Part shown: piece by piece, positions 10,901 through 22,052 of the stretch
Layout: each line of letters begins with the position of its first letter
How positions within the stretch are numbered: position 1 is the first letter of the stretch
Source: Pyrenochaeta sp. MPI-SDFR-AT-0127
Taxonomy: Eukaryota > Ascomycota > Dothideomycetes > Pleosporales > Cucurbitariaceae
Assembly: GCA_020747015.1 (NCBI GenBank)
Contig: JAGTJM010000001.1
Span: forward strand, 248,001-312,000
Direction of reading: 5' to 3'
DNA: 64,000 nt
Program-made: the position numbers and the translations under genes
The notes under the pieces: model-generated
What the model saw: only the letters and a program-made list of their open reading frames with translations
Database searches by the model: none
Told to the model about the DNA's origin: nothing

Positions 10901-11703
10901 GCTTGGTCGCGATGAGTCCAGTGATGCACGTTCCCGGACTCGCTCTTCCTCGACGCGTTTGTAAATGTCGGCTGGTCTGATAAACGGTAAGGGTTTATCG
11001 GAATGGACTGAGGTGGGTGACCGGGGAGATGTGGCCATTGGCGATTCGACCTGTCCTACGCTGCTCTTGCGTGGGGGGAACTGCGTGTTGGTGGGTGGCG
11101 CGGTGATTTCGGCGGGATTTGGCGATATGCGCGTCTGTAGTGGAGGGGGCATTGCAGACGGGCTGAAATCGCGTCGCTGCTGCGGATCGTGGCCTAGATC
11201 GGACTCAGCACCGCTTGCTTGTCGTTGTGGTTCCCCGTGTTGCTGCCCATAGCCCTGCTGTGGTTGAGGTATGGACGATGAAAAAGCGCGCTGCTCTTCC
11301 CCGTGTTCGAAGGAATTCCTACGCGCCTTTGGAAGGGGGGCCTGTTGCGCAGGGTCTGTGAAGCTGCGTGTCGGTGTCTCCATCCGCTGGGCATAGTATC
11401 GCTGCGAAGATGGTGGCTGCGGTTCGGGCTCTGGTGGGGTTTCCTGGTTGACGCCATACTCGTCGTACTCGTCGTAGTCACCCCAGTCGTCGCCATCATA
11501 GGCATTCTTCTTTGCTTGCACCCACTTCTTCGTTTTCATGCGATTAACATTAGTCTTGAAGTTTACCGGCTGGCCGGCGGTAAAGGGCGACGAAGAACGA
11601 TCGCTGCGAGGGTCAGCATGTGAGCCGCAGTGCTAATATGGACAACGACAACATACAGAGGCGACTTGGCCGTCTCTTGATTGAAGCGAAATGGGCCAGA
11701 CAT
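7973..11703 (-). CDS. Conserved disordered protein with N- and C-terminal islands (1225 aa)
   Basis: Two exons: 11703-11657 and 11603-7973. The 53-base intron has GTATGT donor, a GCTGAC branch-like site and a CGCAG acceptor. Splicing adds 37 residues ahead of the internal Met and brings in the conserved-looking segment ending VNRMKTKKWVQAKK, followed by a Trp/Asp/Tyr-rich patch (YDGDDWGDYDEY). Most of the chain is Ser/Pro-rich and disordered. Ordered islands are FIRPADIYKRVEEER near residue 225, TQERIATYNKTRDHW near residue 1080, and a basic C-terminus (KGLFAKGKSRFG). I recall these islands in uncharacterised ascomycete proteins, some labelled AIM21- or SRP40-like, but I cannot confirm a name. 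Function unknown; a cortical or trafficking scaffold is a guess. It lies divergently from SED5. Confidence 0.8.
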
Positions 11704-12625
11704 GGCGTGAGATAGTCGGGCTGTCCCTGCAGAGGGAGTGTACACCACTCAGGAGCGGCGTCTCTAGGGCGAGGCCCTGATTCTGCTATAGCCTACAGCG
11801 CATGCAAGAAGCAGGCGTGCTGCGTGCAGAAAGAGTGTCTGCTGGTCGCCCAAGCCTTACGCCGTTCCAGTGTCGAAGAGTATGCAGTCCAGGGAACAGC
11901 GGAGGTGGAGCTCATGTGTCGCAGGACTGGAGAGGGATCAGACCAAGCTTCCCGGCAAGCTACGTCAGCAGTCAAACCACGCCTGTCCAGCGCTACAGCC
12001 CAAAGGTCGAGGGAAACGGGCGATTATAGAAACAAATGACCAAAGAGAGACAGGCGATAGAAGAAGACTCGAATTCAATGGAGAGAGCATCTGGCAACAC
12101 GAGGATTCTCCGCAATCTCCCCCATTGACGCCCACTCTGATGCCCAGCCACACCTGGGCAGTGTCTTTGCGGCGTGGCGTCGCTCGTGTTCGGACTTGGA
12201 CCGCCAGAAGAACTTACCACGTTTATCCCCAATCTGCTCCCGGCGGCCCCAACCCTTATTTTACATCCAACAACCCGACTTGCCCAACAAACTTCACCAA
12301 CAGCGCTGTCCATACTCGAGTCGCTGTGTCGTGTCCTGCGGGTGCATCTCGAGTGAAACCTGCAAATCTAGGCCGTCCCCTTACGCAACCCGGAAGCGGA
12401 CACGGTATCGAACCATAAAAAGAAGACCCAACACTGCCAACCCCGTACACCCCAACACCTGAACGACTCGAAACGGCACACGGCCTGAGAGCAAGCCTTG
12501 CCGTACAGAAATCGACGCTTCGCCCCACCCGCGCGTTCGCGGCGCCTGGCAGTCTTCCTCGGAGACAACGGCGCCTCTCCTTATCCTAACCGCCACTTCC
12601 TCTCTCCGCGCCCCCAGCCGCCAAG
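11704..12625. promoter_or_regulatory. Shared upstream region of the disordered gene and SED5
   Basis: A 922-base gap between divergent start codons. The 100 bases before SED5 are C-rich with pyrimidine tracts, typical of fungal 5' leaders. No clear TATA element or coding frame is seen. Confidence 0.5.
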
Positions 12626-13710
12626 ATGGCTGTCTCGATACAAGACCGCACAGATGAGTTCCGCTCTATTCTCGCGCAGGCCCAGCGACGGCAGGCGCAA
12701 TCCAAGACCGGAGCGCAGCGGCAGTCGTTGCTCACCCAGCAGGAGAAGGCCCAGGCCAATGGCAATCCGCAGCGCCAACGCTCAGAGTTTGCGCGCAACG
12801 CCGCAGATGTAGCGCGCGGCGTTGCGAGCACAATGCAAAAGTTGGAGCGACTGTCACAGCTTGCCAAGCGCAAGACGTTGTTCGACGACCGGCCCGTGGA
12901 ATTCGACGAGCTGACTTTCGTCATCAAGCAAGACATGACTGCGCTCTCTGGACAGGTGCAGACTCTGCAGCAAATAAACATGAAGCAACATCCCAAGTCG
13001 AAGCCGGGCGTGGACCAGGAAGGCGAGCATAACAGCAATGTCGTATTGCTACTGAAGGACAAGCTCCAGAATGTGGGGACAAATTTCAAAGACGTATTGG
13101 AAGTGCGGACCAAAAACATGCAGGCATCGCGATCGCGGACTGAGCAGTTCCTCTCCACGGCTGCGCAACAGTCGCACAGCAGTCTCGATCCCAGCAGGAC
13201 AGACTCTCCGCTGTACCAGACGCCGCAACGAGGCCGGTCGCCTGGAGGATTCGGCAAGAACACAAATGCTGTTCAGCAGGATCTACTCTCGCTCGAACCG
13301 TCCGGGTCTTCGGCGCTTACACGTGGGGGATCACAATCAGACGCACAGTTACTGCTCATGGAGGAAGCCCAACCGCAGAACGCCTATATTCAGGAGCGAG
13401 GACGTGCCATTGAATCAATCGAGTCAACTATTCAAGAACTAGGAGGCATCTTTAGCCAACTGGCTCAAATGGTGTCAGAACAAGGCGAGCAGATTCAACG
13501 AATAGACGCCAATACAGAGGATGTTGTGGATAATGTCGAGGGTGCCCAACGCGAACTCATGAAATACTGGAGCCGCGTTCAGGGCAACAGGTGGCTTGTT
13601 GCGAAGATGTTCGGCGTTTTGATGATCTGTACGCGTGACCCAGCCCTCTCGCATTAGACTTTACTGACAATCCTTTAGTCTTCCTTCTTTGGGTTCTCGT
13701 TTCTGGGTAG
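12626..13710 (+). CDS. sed5: Syntaxin-5-type Golgi t-SNARE Sed5
   Basis: Two exons, 12626-13628 and 13679-13710, give 344 aa. The N-terminus MAVSIQDRTDEFRSIL is the Sed5/syntaxin-5 signature that binds the SM protein Sly1. An Habc-type helical region follows (about residues 50-150). The Qa-SNARE motif runs from roughly residue 245 to 310 and includes a glutamine-rich heptad series (ERGRAIESIESTIQELGGIF). The membrane anchor (WLVAKMFGVLMIFFLLWVLVSG, last 22 residues) is completed only after a 50-base intron with GTACGC donor and TTTAG acceptor. Without splicing the frame ends in CTRDPALSH and the anchor is broken. Known role: fusion of ER-derived and intra-Golgi vesicles at the cis-Golgi. Confidence 0.95.
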
Positions 13711-15491
13711 AACTCGCTTGTTATAAACTTCAAGATCCCATGCATATCACTCGGCGTTTGGAAAGACTAGGACGCATCAACACCAGCTCGACCTGGCATA
13801 TCGTTTACAGCGCCATGGTTGTATACGACATCACATTTCGTTCATCTGTACTCATACATCGATTCGTTTCTTTATTTTTTTTGGCATTATGATACAATCT
13901 GGCTGTTGCGAAAGCCGATTGTGTAGTCGCTTTTAATAGAGTCTTGTCTTCATCTACATTCGTCTCTTCCGAGCTTTGCGCACAGTCAAGCTTAAGCAAG
14001 GGTAGATAGGGTTTGTCCTACACATAGTTTGGTCTGTATCTGTGCAGGACAGATCTCTAGTTGCATAGACGAATCTTAGCTGCATATGTACAACATGCGG
14101 AGCACGTCCGGCAGTCGTGGATCGCCCTAGTCAGTAGTACTGTGATGACACCAAAAGCCAGAAATAGACACGATGTGTTCAGCAGAGATATTGGCACAAC
14201 CTTGTTGATAATGTACAATTCCTTGCGCAGCGAAGACGGACGGCGGGAGCAAGCGGGTAACACCAATCATGACGTTGTTACGGGAAGGGCTGCTGGATGA
14301 GATCATTGTGATTGACCCATTGCATACGAATGTAAAACTCTAGGTGGATCCACCAATCAATGGTGTGACAAATTGTCATTGGAGGATGCGCAAGAAAAGA
14401 ATTCCTGGCTGAAAACTGGGTTAGGCGAATGACGACGGGAATCGGGTCTTGGAGGACATGCTGGATCGGCAGCGGAATGCCGAATCTGCACAGGCATCCG
14501 CATTCGGTGGACGTCAACGGCGCGGTACGACTGGCATATCAAAGTCTCATTGCTTCATGGTTGTTGCGAGACTGTGACGGGAAGAGCAATGGTTGGTATT
14601 GTGCAAGGCTGGGAGAGGGCCTTGTTCGCTTTATACGTTGCTAGAGTCTACCAAACAAGGCAGCGGTACAGGTCTCAAGAAGCGCCCAAACAGCAATGCC
14701 AAAGCAACGCAGCGATGCTGGATCCTTGCCGATTCCGGCGGACAGTCCAGATGTACTAAGCAAAGCGGTGAGGTTGGAACATCCACGGCCTGATACTTCC
14801 GCGATTATAAGCCCCTAGGGCAGTGGGTGACAGCGGCGAAACCATGGTCGAGCGGCGGGACCAGTGATGGCGGATCGTCTCTGGATCTTCACACTCGTTC
14901 TGCCCTAGAGGATGCTGAAGAACCACGGACGTGCGACATTCTGGCAAGGACGGCATCACCTCGGTCGGGAGGCTGGAGTGGCTGCAGATGGGTGTAACTC
15001 TGCAGCCAGCCGCGGGCGTGCAAGGATGGCCATGGCCGCAAGGGCCGCCCAGAGGCGGTTCACAGGTTTCGGGGGCATAATGCACTGTTTCGATTTGAGC
15101 AACGTTTGAAATGTGCGCAAATGGCGGGTAAGAATGCTAGAGTCTAGCGAGCCCGTTCGCGCGCAGGCAGGTTGGATGCGGGTATCAGCAGACAATCAGA
15201 GGGCGTCGTCCATTGCACTAGCGCCGCCGTTGTTCGCCCTTTAGACGTCGAGCCAGCACTCACCGACACGCCCCCCCCCCCCCACTCCTGGAGACACCTG
15301 ATGCGCAATTGCGACGGCTGCACTGCACTGCCGATCCTCCACAGTCCTATGCGCTGGCTGTCCACTGGACTTTGGCCTGACGCGACTGCTACGACTCAAA
15401 AGAGACGACGCGCCCACCCGTCCTCCCGCATGTCTAGCCTGGGCCTTTCTTGACATCACCACCACGTTGAGTCTATGCGCGCTCCGGCGCA
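13711..15491. other. Intergenic, no gene seen
   Basis: About 1.8 kb between two plus-strand genes. It should contain the SED5 3' UTR (T-rich near 13860-13890) and the next gene's promoter. Open frames on both strands are short, overlapping and without family features. A run of 13 C lies at 15271-15283. Confidence 0.5.
15271..15283. repeat. C13 homopolymer
   Basis: Thirteen consecutive C on the plus strand, about 210 bases upstream of the start codon at 15492. It may be a promoter tract, and its length could be affected by sequencing. Confidence 0.9.
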
Positions 15492-17286
15492 ATGCCTGCA
15501 CAGATATGGGACGACACCGTTGCCCTAAGCACGGCGCCCATATTTGACGAAGCCGTCTATCTCTCAGAAGCCCTCAGCCTTCCCGTGAACCAAAACGAAG
15601 ACGACCTTGAAGCCGAGTTGGCCCTGGCAGCAAGAGAAAGTGGAGTCCAGGACCCGTATCGCTTTTTGTGCCCGGTGCAAGACATTTCTAGAGCGCTGTC
15701 AACCTTGACCGTGGACAGCGACCACAGAAGCTCCATGTCCATCCATTCACAGGAAACTCAATCGACAAGCTTCACATCGGCACCTTCACGGACCTCGCGA
15801 GACCAGATCTACTCCACTGAGCGGTCGCCAGCGCAGAGAGCGCCTCCAAAGTTTGCACGCACTTCAGTGTCAGTTGGGAACTACGATCACGCTATGGAGA
15901 GTCCCGCCCCCAGTATCCAACAAAGACACTCCATCTCGACCCCGTCTGTTACACAATCTGCACTTTCCAGTTCTTCTTCCCTGCAGACTCACCCTCCACG
16001 GAGGAAGCGCGCATCAGGCTTATTTGCCATGTTCAGGAAAGACTCGAGGTACGATCACAGGCTTGTCTTACGTCCCGTTGCGCTAACGCTTACCCCAGCA
16101 CTTGCACTTCTCGGTCACACCATGGACATTCCGGCAGATCTCGAGGCGAGAAACTGGATTGTGGTCACTCTTTGTCTGCATTCGCGGTTCGTGTACATGT
16201 TCAAGAAGCGCTGCAAAGTGGCGGAGACACGATACCAAATTGCTGCGGGAAGCCACTACCGCGCACTCTTCTAGAAAGAGTTTTAACGCAGAAAGAGACG
16301 GATCTTGTTCTGAATGGAGCTTTGCGCGAATCAAACTCCTGTGAGGACAGTGTCTCACCGACTGGTTTGACCCACTCACTGGAAAGCACCTCCATTCTAG
16401 AAACAAATCTCGTTACACCGCAAATACCGGCTCAGCGCGCCAGGCACGAAGCAATCAATATTGATTCTGCGCTGGCGAATGAGGCGTTCAAAAGCTTCAA
16501 AGCTCAACAAAAAGAGCAGTTTGAGCGGGTTGCAGCTTTCGAGTGCAACCAGCGAAAAGCGCTGTCAGCACACCATCAGAGCTCACTAAAGCGGCTAGCA
16601 GCCAAATACGAGGCCAACAGACATGGCAAGATGGAACAAGTAGGTTTTAGGAACGGCAGCCCGCCTTATGTCAGCTTACTTACATTTTGCAGCATACACT
16701 CGATATGGATCACCAGGAAGAACTGCAGATTGTTGCCGAACATGACCTCCGCAAAGCACAGGCGCAAGAAACGCAGAATGTTGCAACGGCGCTGAAGCAT
16801 ATGGAGGCTTACTGTCTAGGCACTAATGTCAATCATCCAGAACATGCGCATACAGTCAGCGAAGAAGACTTCAAAAAGCTCGATCGTCAACGAACAATAC
16901 AGCAGAATCTGCCGAGGAAGCATGAAAATGCAATCAATGTCTTGAGAGCTAGACAAGAGAGGGAAGCAAAGCGGAAGGCACAGAAACAGGACGAAGAGCT
17001 ATATGTCCTGGAGGCAGAGTATGAGGCAGAGAAGGCTAAGGAGGAGTTAGCATACAGCAAGGAGCTAGAGAGGCTGGAAGCTATCATCGAAATGCGGAGG
17101 AAGAGACTACTGCAAAGATGGGATCTCAAATTCGAAATGTGGCGACGAGACTGGGAGGAACAGCACAGCACGACCTTGAAAACCAAGCTTGAGCACGAGA
17201 ACTGGCCACTCATCAGTAAGACGGAAACCACAACGCCCATCTCCGCAACGAGCTCCCTGGCCCAGTACGTCCAAGCTGCAGCGTAA
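15492..17286 (+). CDS. Degenerate RING/IBR-like plus coiled-coil protein (563 aa)
   Basis: Three exons: 15492-16048, 16099-16639, 16693-17286. The introns of 50 and 53 bases have GTACGA..CCCAG and GTAGGT..TGCAG borders. Residues 1-180 are acidic then Ser/Thr-rich. Around residues 188-238 sits a cysteine/histidine module (C188, then CGH at 207-209, then PNCCGKPLP at 232-240) matching the second half of the RING1 domain in fungal IBR ubiquitin-ligase-like proteins; several metal ligands of a full RING are absent. Residues about 290-530 form a long, charged Glu/Lys/Arg coiled coil. No second RING or IBR is seen, so I doubt ubiquitin-ligase activity. Role unknown. Convergent with TFIIIA. Confidence 0.8.
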
Positions 17287-18003
17287 GGAGGGGGGAAGCT
17301 GCACACTCCGCACCTACGAGCAAGGATTGATGACCGCCCCAACGAAACGCAACGCCCCCAGACTTCTCTCATGGATGAATGCATATTTCTATTGGCAGGC
17401 ACAATTGTTAAATCATCGCATTACCTTTTCGATGCATAGCAAGGCGTACTCGGAGTCCACCGCCACCCGGCACATTCTGCATTCCCAACCAGCAGACTTT
17501 GCAATTTTCCTTTTCGGCACATTTTACCAATACAACATACACCACTCGCATCCATACACATATTTACTACCAAGCGTAACGCTATGCTGGCATCGCAACG
17601 CACACGTTTGTTTTCTTTTTCTCGACTGGAGGCTACAGATCGTTCTTATATACCCCACTGCGCGTGAGCGTAGTTTCATTTCAAATGTTCTGGGGAAGAC
17701 ATAGTGCATGGTTCACTTGGATAGATATAAGTCACCAGGTCGACATGGTGTATATCTGTTGGATAGACATGGGATACAGTAGTAGTCTCGAAACATGTCG
17801 TAGCATATCCCTCAAATCAAATAAAAACATAAGTAAACAATAACTGGGTGTGTATTCGCTTTGATTGGATATATTGGCATTGTGGTAATAACTATGGGGT
17901 ATCTCGTACATGTTTTCGTAACAATCGTCTCTCTTTTGGTTTGATCCTCAGCCGGCTCCATTGTTCTGCTTCATGTCTTTATGGACTTCATCGAGGAGCT
18001 CAT
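17287..18003. other. Convergent 3' region
   Basis: About 0.7 kb between the stop codons of two convergent genes. It is AT-rich toward 17800-17900 and should hold both 3' UTRs. No coding frame with recognisable features. Confidence 0.5.
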
Positions 18004-19757
18004 CTAGCTACGGTCGTAATCTGAGTTGAACTGCTCGACTGAAGCAAGCGCATCCCATCCTAGGCCTTCTCGGACATCTGTTGCTGCGGGTATACCATTC
18101 AGGCCCATCGCCATGTCCATCTCAGCATCTTCGTTGAGCAATGACATGTGATCGAACTGTTGGTCAAAATAGCCAAACGGTTGATCAGCGTGCTTTGTCT
18201 GACCCTCGGTGATTGGAGGTAGCGGCATAGCGCCCTCTACAAAGTATGGCATTGGCGTCTGTGGCATACTCGGTTCTGCCGAGTCAAACATGTTCGTCTG
18301 TTCGTCGATACCGCCAATCCAAAATTGTCCACCAGCTATAGCGTCGCGCTCTCGGATCATCTCATCGACATCCTCTTCTGGAATGTTGTGCGCAGCGCGC
18401 AGGTGGCGTCGCAGATCGCGATCCATGTAAAAGCGATACTCGCAAGTCTTATCCAAGCAAGAGACTTCTCTGCCTCTCTCGTACCCCACGCCGGTGAGAA
18501 GGGTTAACATGGAAGGATCTGGTTTCTTCTTCGATTTGGCAGCCTTTCGGAGCTCCTTGCGATTTCCAAGGCCAAGATGGTGTGTCCTAACGTGCTGATC
18601 CAGGGATGATTTCGCTTTGAAAGCTGCGCCGCATGCATTTTTTCCATTCCAAGCCTTCAAATCTTCGTGTTTGGATGTCTGGAGAGCATTGGACGTGCAA
18701 GAGTACTTGAGTTGCTGGTCATGGACAGTCTGAATGTGGACAGTGAGGTTGTGTTTCCGGTTGAAAATACTGTCACAACCTGGCTTTGGGCATGGATATC
18801 GTGGCTGTGCCTCAGGGTCGGCATGTACCGTGTCGAAGTGAGACTTGAGTGTTGAGGTACTCTTGAATTTCTGGCCACAATTGGAACATATGGGAGGATG
18901 GCATGCCTCGGTGTGGGCTACAAGCTCCTCGTTTGTGGCGAAACATGGTGGATTTGTTGGAATGGTCTCGTTAGACTCGGTCTGGACAATGTCCATACCG
19001 GTGCTAGGAGGTATGCAGAGCATACAGAAATGGCCATCTGTCTGCACTTCTGAGTGCACTTTGCTCGCATGCCGCTGAAGAGCACCCTCTGTTTGAAATC
19101 CAGCAATGCACCTATGCCCTGTTTCTTCGTCCACATGGGTGCAAGGATAAGGTTTCACCTCCATATGCTGACTCTTGACATGTGCCTCCAATGCCTTCAC
19201 TTTCCGAAATGAATCATTGCACGGAGGGTAACCTGTGCAGTAGAATTTGGAGTCATGGACGTCTTTGTGCCGCTGCAGTCGCCCATTCGATGTAAAGCTC
19301 TTTCCGCAACCCTCCCAATCGCAGGTGTACGTTCGCTCCACAACTGGGTCGCTATGGGCATTCTTCAAGTGTCGCTGGAGGTGGTCTTTGCGAGGAAATG
19401 TCTTGTCGCAGCCAGATTCGGAACAAGCAAACGGGCGTTCCTTGTTATGGCTTCGCATATGAGACTCGAGTCGACATGGGCGGTTGAATCGCTGTGCGCA
19501 GCTTTCAACGGGACAAACGTAGTTCCACTGTCGACGAGCCTCGCTCTCTGCTCGCCGGGCGCCATTGTCGGTGAAGTTGACTTGGTAGTCGCCAGAATCA
19601 TCTGAAGCGCAGTCCTGCTGCATCACATCTTCCACACCTAGGATAGGTATTAGCTTGCGCCTGCCGACGTCATGGTGGTGAGTCTCAACACACCTATTCG
19701 AAACCTCTTCTGCAGTGCAACACCAGCATCATCTAAATTCTTCCGTTTCAAAGCCAT
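18004..19757 (-). CDS. Transcription factor IIIA (C2H2 zinc fingers)
   Basis: Two exons, 19757-19694 and 19637-18004, give 565 aa. The 56-base intron uses GTGTGT donor and CCTAG acceptor and joins KRFRIG to VEDVMQQD. About ten C2H2 or C2H2-like fingers run from residue 55 to 430. The first three are canonical (CPVESC..H..H, CSESGC..H..H, CDWEGC..H..H), then CTGYPPC, and a finger with an enlarged Cys loop. A sixth has a long insertion between its cysteines, and two more canonical fingers follow. An irregular finger and a final CLDKTC finger separated by a Lys-rich linker complete the series. This finger count and spacing match fungal TFIIIA, which binds the 5S rRNA internal control region for RNA polymerase III. 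The C-terminal 130 residues are acidic and disordered. Confidence 0.85.
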
Positions 19758-20038
19758 TATAATACCAGCAAACTGAAGAGAGACATGAGGTGGCGGTCCG
19801 TGGGTGCAGACGCCTATGGTCGGTTGGGGCACCCACTTTATTTTTGCGCCAAGATTCCGCTCGCTAGTGCGGCTGGTGATCCCTGTCTGAAGCTTAGGCT
19901 TTTTCTGATCGCAACCTTTCTTTGGTGCTTCGTTTTGCGCAGATACCTTGTTGCTTCGCACGTCGCAGTCGACTCAACTTTGTCAAATCTAGGGACGCTT
20001 TCAAAGTTTTTCACGCACTTCTTCTCTCTACACCCATA
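19758..20038. promoter_or_regulatory. Bidirectional promoter of TFIIIA and RPB6
   Basis: Only 281 bases separate the two divergent start codons, so both 5' UTRs and core promoters must overlap or abut. No TATA box is evident, as expected for housekeeping genes. Confidence 0.7.
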
Positions 20039-20677
20039 ATGTCTGACTACGGAGGCGACGATGCATATGGTGATGGTGGCTACGAGTAAGTACTTGCATT
20101 CTAAGCTGCCTGGCACTTCCAACGCGGCTTCAGCGCATCATATTGATATCACGCGCAAGATCTTGTGATAGTTGCTGACTTGCTTAGTGAGCCCGCCATT
20201 GAGTTCGACGAGGAGGCAGAGCCCGATATCCTCGAGGACGATGCGGACGACAACGGCGGTGGAGAAGACCCAGACGCAGTCGAGCCCAACGACGACAACA
20301 TTGTAGTGACAGGTGACGCCAGTGCTGCGGCTGCAGCGAAGGACAAGTCAAAGAACACGGTGGAGAGCGAGAAGTCGAAGAGGGTCGACAACGACAAGCG
20401 CACAACTACCCCCTATATGACCAAGTACGAGCGGGCACGTGTGCTGGGTACGAGGGCATTGCAAATCAGGTATGTTTTTTATGAATCCAAGACGAGAAGT
20501 AGAGACTAATATGGTTATAGTGGGAATGCTCCAGTTCTCATCGATGTGGAGGGTATGACGGATCCTCTCCAGATTGCTGCCAAAGAGCTACAAGAGAAGA
20601 AGATCCCACTGGTGGTGCGGCGGTACTTGCCTGATGGGTTCTACGAGGACTGGACTTGCGAGGAGCTGCTGACATAA
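20039..20677 (+). CDS. rpb6: RNA polymerase I/II/III shared subunit RPABC2 (Rpb6)
   Basis: Three exons, 20039-20085, 20188-20469, 20521-20677, give 161 aa. Introns of 102 bases (GTAAGT..CTTAG) and 51 bases (GTATGT..TATAG) restore a continuous frame. The N-terminal half is acidic (EFDEEAEPDILEDDADD), as in the family. The conserved fold starts at TTPYMTKYERARVLGTRALQ and continues through SGNAPVLIDVEG, TDPLQIAAKEL and IPLVVRRYLPDG to the end EDWTCEELLT. Known role: assembly and stability subunit common to the three nuclear RNA polymerases. Its divergent partner, TFIIIA, acts in RNA polymerase III transcription. Confidence 0.97.
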
Positions 20678-20935
20678 ACTGGGTTTTTGGCGTGGCTGCA
20701 TTGGGCTGGAGTTCACCTATGATTAAATGCGAATTTTCGGCGAAAGGCGTCTCTAAATGGTTGCGCGTCTTTATACCTCCGAATCACAACCGAATTTCCG
20801 CTTTCTCCAAGCCTTCTCCGTGTGAGTGCGGATCCGATTTCCTATAACAAGCCAAAATGTAGGAAGGTGGGGTAGCTTGGGGCAGGAGCTATCCATTCAT
20901 CTCCCCGCACTAACCACAGGGGACAACGTCACTCA

Positions 20936-22052
20936 ATGAGACTGCTCTCAAAACTTCTCAGTGCCCCTCGACCTGGATTGAGATTGCCTTTGCCTTCAAC
21001 TCGCTTTCTGTACCATACTACATCATCAATCATGTCTTTCGAAACAACCGGCACCATCGCCTCCTTTGGGGGCAAGCTTCTCAAGCTGAAGCACAAGTCC
21101 TCCAGCACAAATACCGACATGGAGCTCAACGTGTTTCTCCCTCCCCAGGCATTGAAGTCTGGCGCGAAGGTTCCTGTTCTCTTCTACCTTTCTGGTCTTA
21201 CCTGTACTGGAAACAATTGCTCAGAAAAGGGTTTCTTCCAACACGGAGCTGCTCAACATGGCATTGCCATTGTATATCCCGACACATCACCACGTGCGTA
21301 TTCGCCATCAACTTTCACGCACTCGCCTAACCCACCATGTAGGAGGACTGCAGATTGAGGGCGAAGACGAGGCCTACGACTTCGGCTCTGGTGCCGGTTT
21401 CTACGTCGATGCCACCAAGGAGCCATGGACAAAAGGCTACAATATGTACTCATATATTACCAAAGAACTTCCCGAAGCACTTTTCTCGTCTTTCAAAGAG
21501 CTTGACTCGAGCAGAGTCAGTATCACAGGGCACAGCATGGGCGGCCATGGCGCATTGACATTGGTGTGTCTACTTCGATTTCCTGAGTGATTGCAAATCT
21601 GACAACAATCTCTAGTTCCTCAAGAATCCGGGCATGTATAAGTCCGTCTCCGCCTTCGCGCCCATTGCGAACCCGATCAACGCTCCTTGGGGTCAAAAGG
21701 CATTCAAGGGTTACTTTGGCGAGGACCAACAACAGAAATGGAAAGAGCACGATGCTACAGAGCTTGTAAAGCAATGGAAAGGTCCCTTGGAGATCCTCAT
21801 TGATGTTGTGCGTATATTGGTCCGCAGGGTCTTTGCGAGGCGCTTAGTACTAACGTTTCCTAGGGCACTGGAGACAACTTCTACAAGCAGAAGCAGCTGC
21901 TTCCCGAAAATTTTATTGCAGCAGCTAAGGAAGCCGGCAATGACAAGGGCATCAATCTCCGCATGCAACCGGATTACGACCACAGCTATTACTTCATGGC
22001 TACGTTTGCCGACGATCACGTCGCATGGGCGGCAAAACACCTGGGCGCATAG
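20936..22052 (+). CDS. S-formylglutathione hydrolase (esterase D), possible mitochondrial leader
   Basis: Four exons: 20936-21293, 21343-21563, 21616-21807, 21864-22052. Introns are 49, 52 and 56 bases. The family's usual start is the second ATG (21032, MSFETTGTIASFGG), giving 287 aa. An in-frame upstream ATG adds 32 residues, Arg/Ser/Leu-rich and free of acidic residues (MRLLSKLLSAPRPGLRLPLP), which look like a mitochondrial presequence. Catalytic features: the nucleophile in GHSMGGHGAL, the His in DYDHSYYF, and the conserved LSGLTCTGNN oxyanion region. Known reaction: hydrolysis of S-formylglutathione to glutathione and formate, in formaldehyde detoxification. Confidence 0.95.

Noticed and set aside
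12586..13263. 225-codon antisense frame over SED5
   Set aside because: Shadow of the SED5 coding sequence; no independent features.
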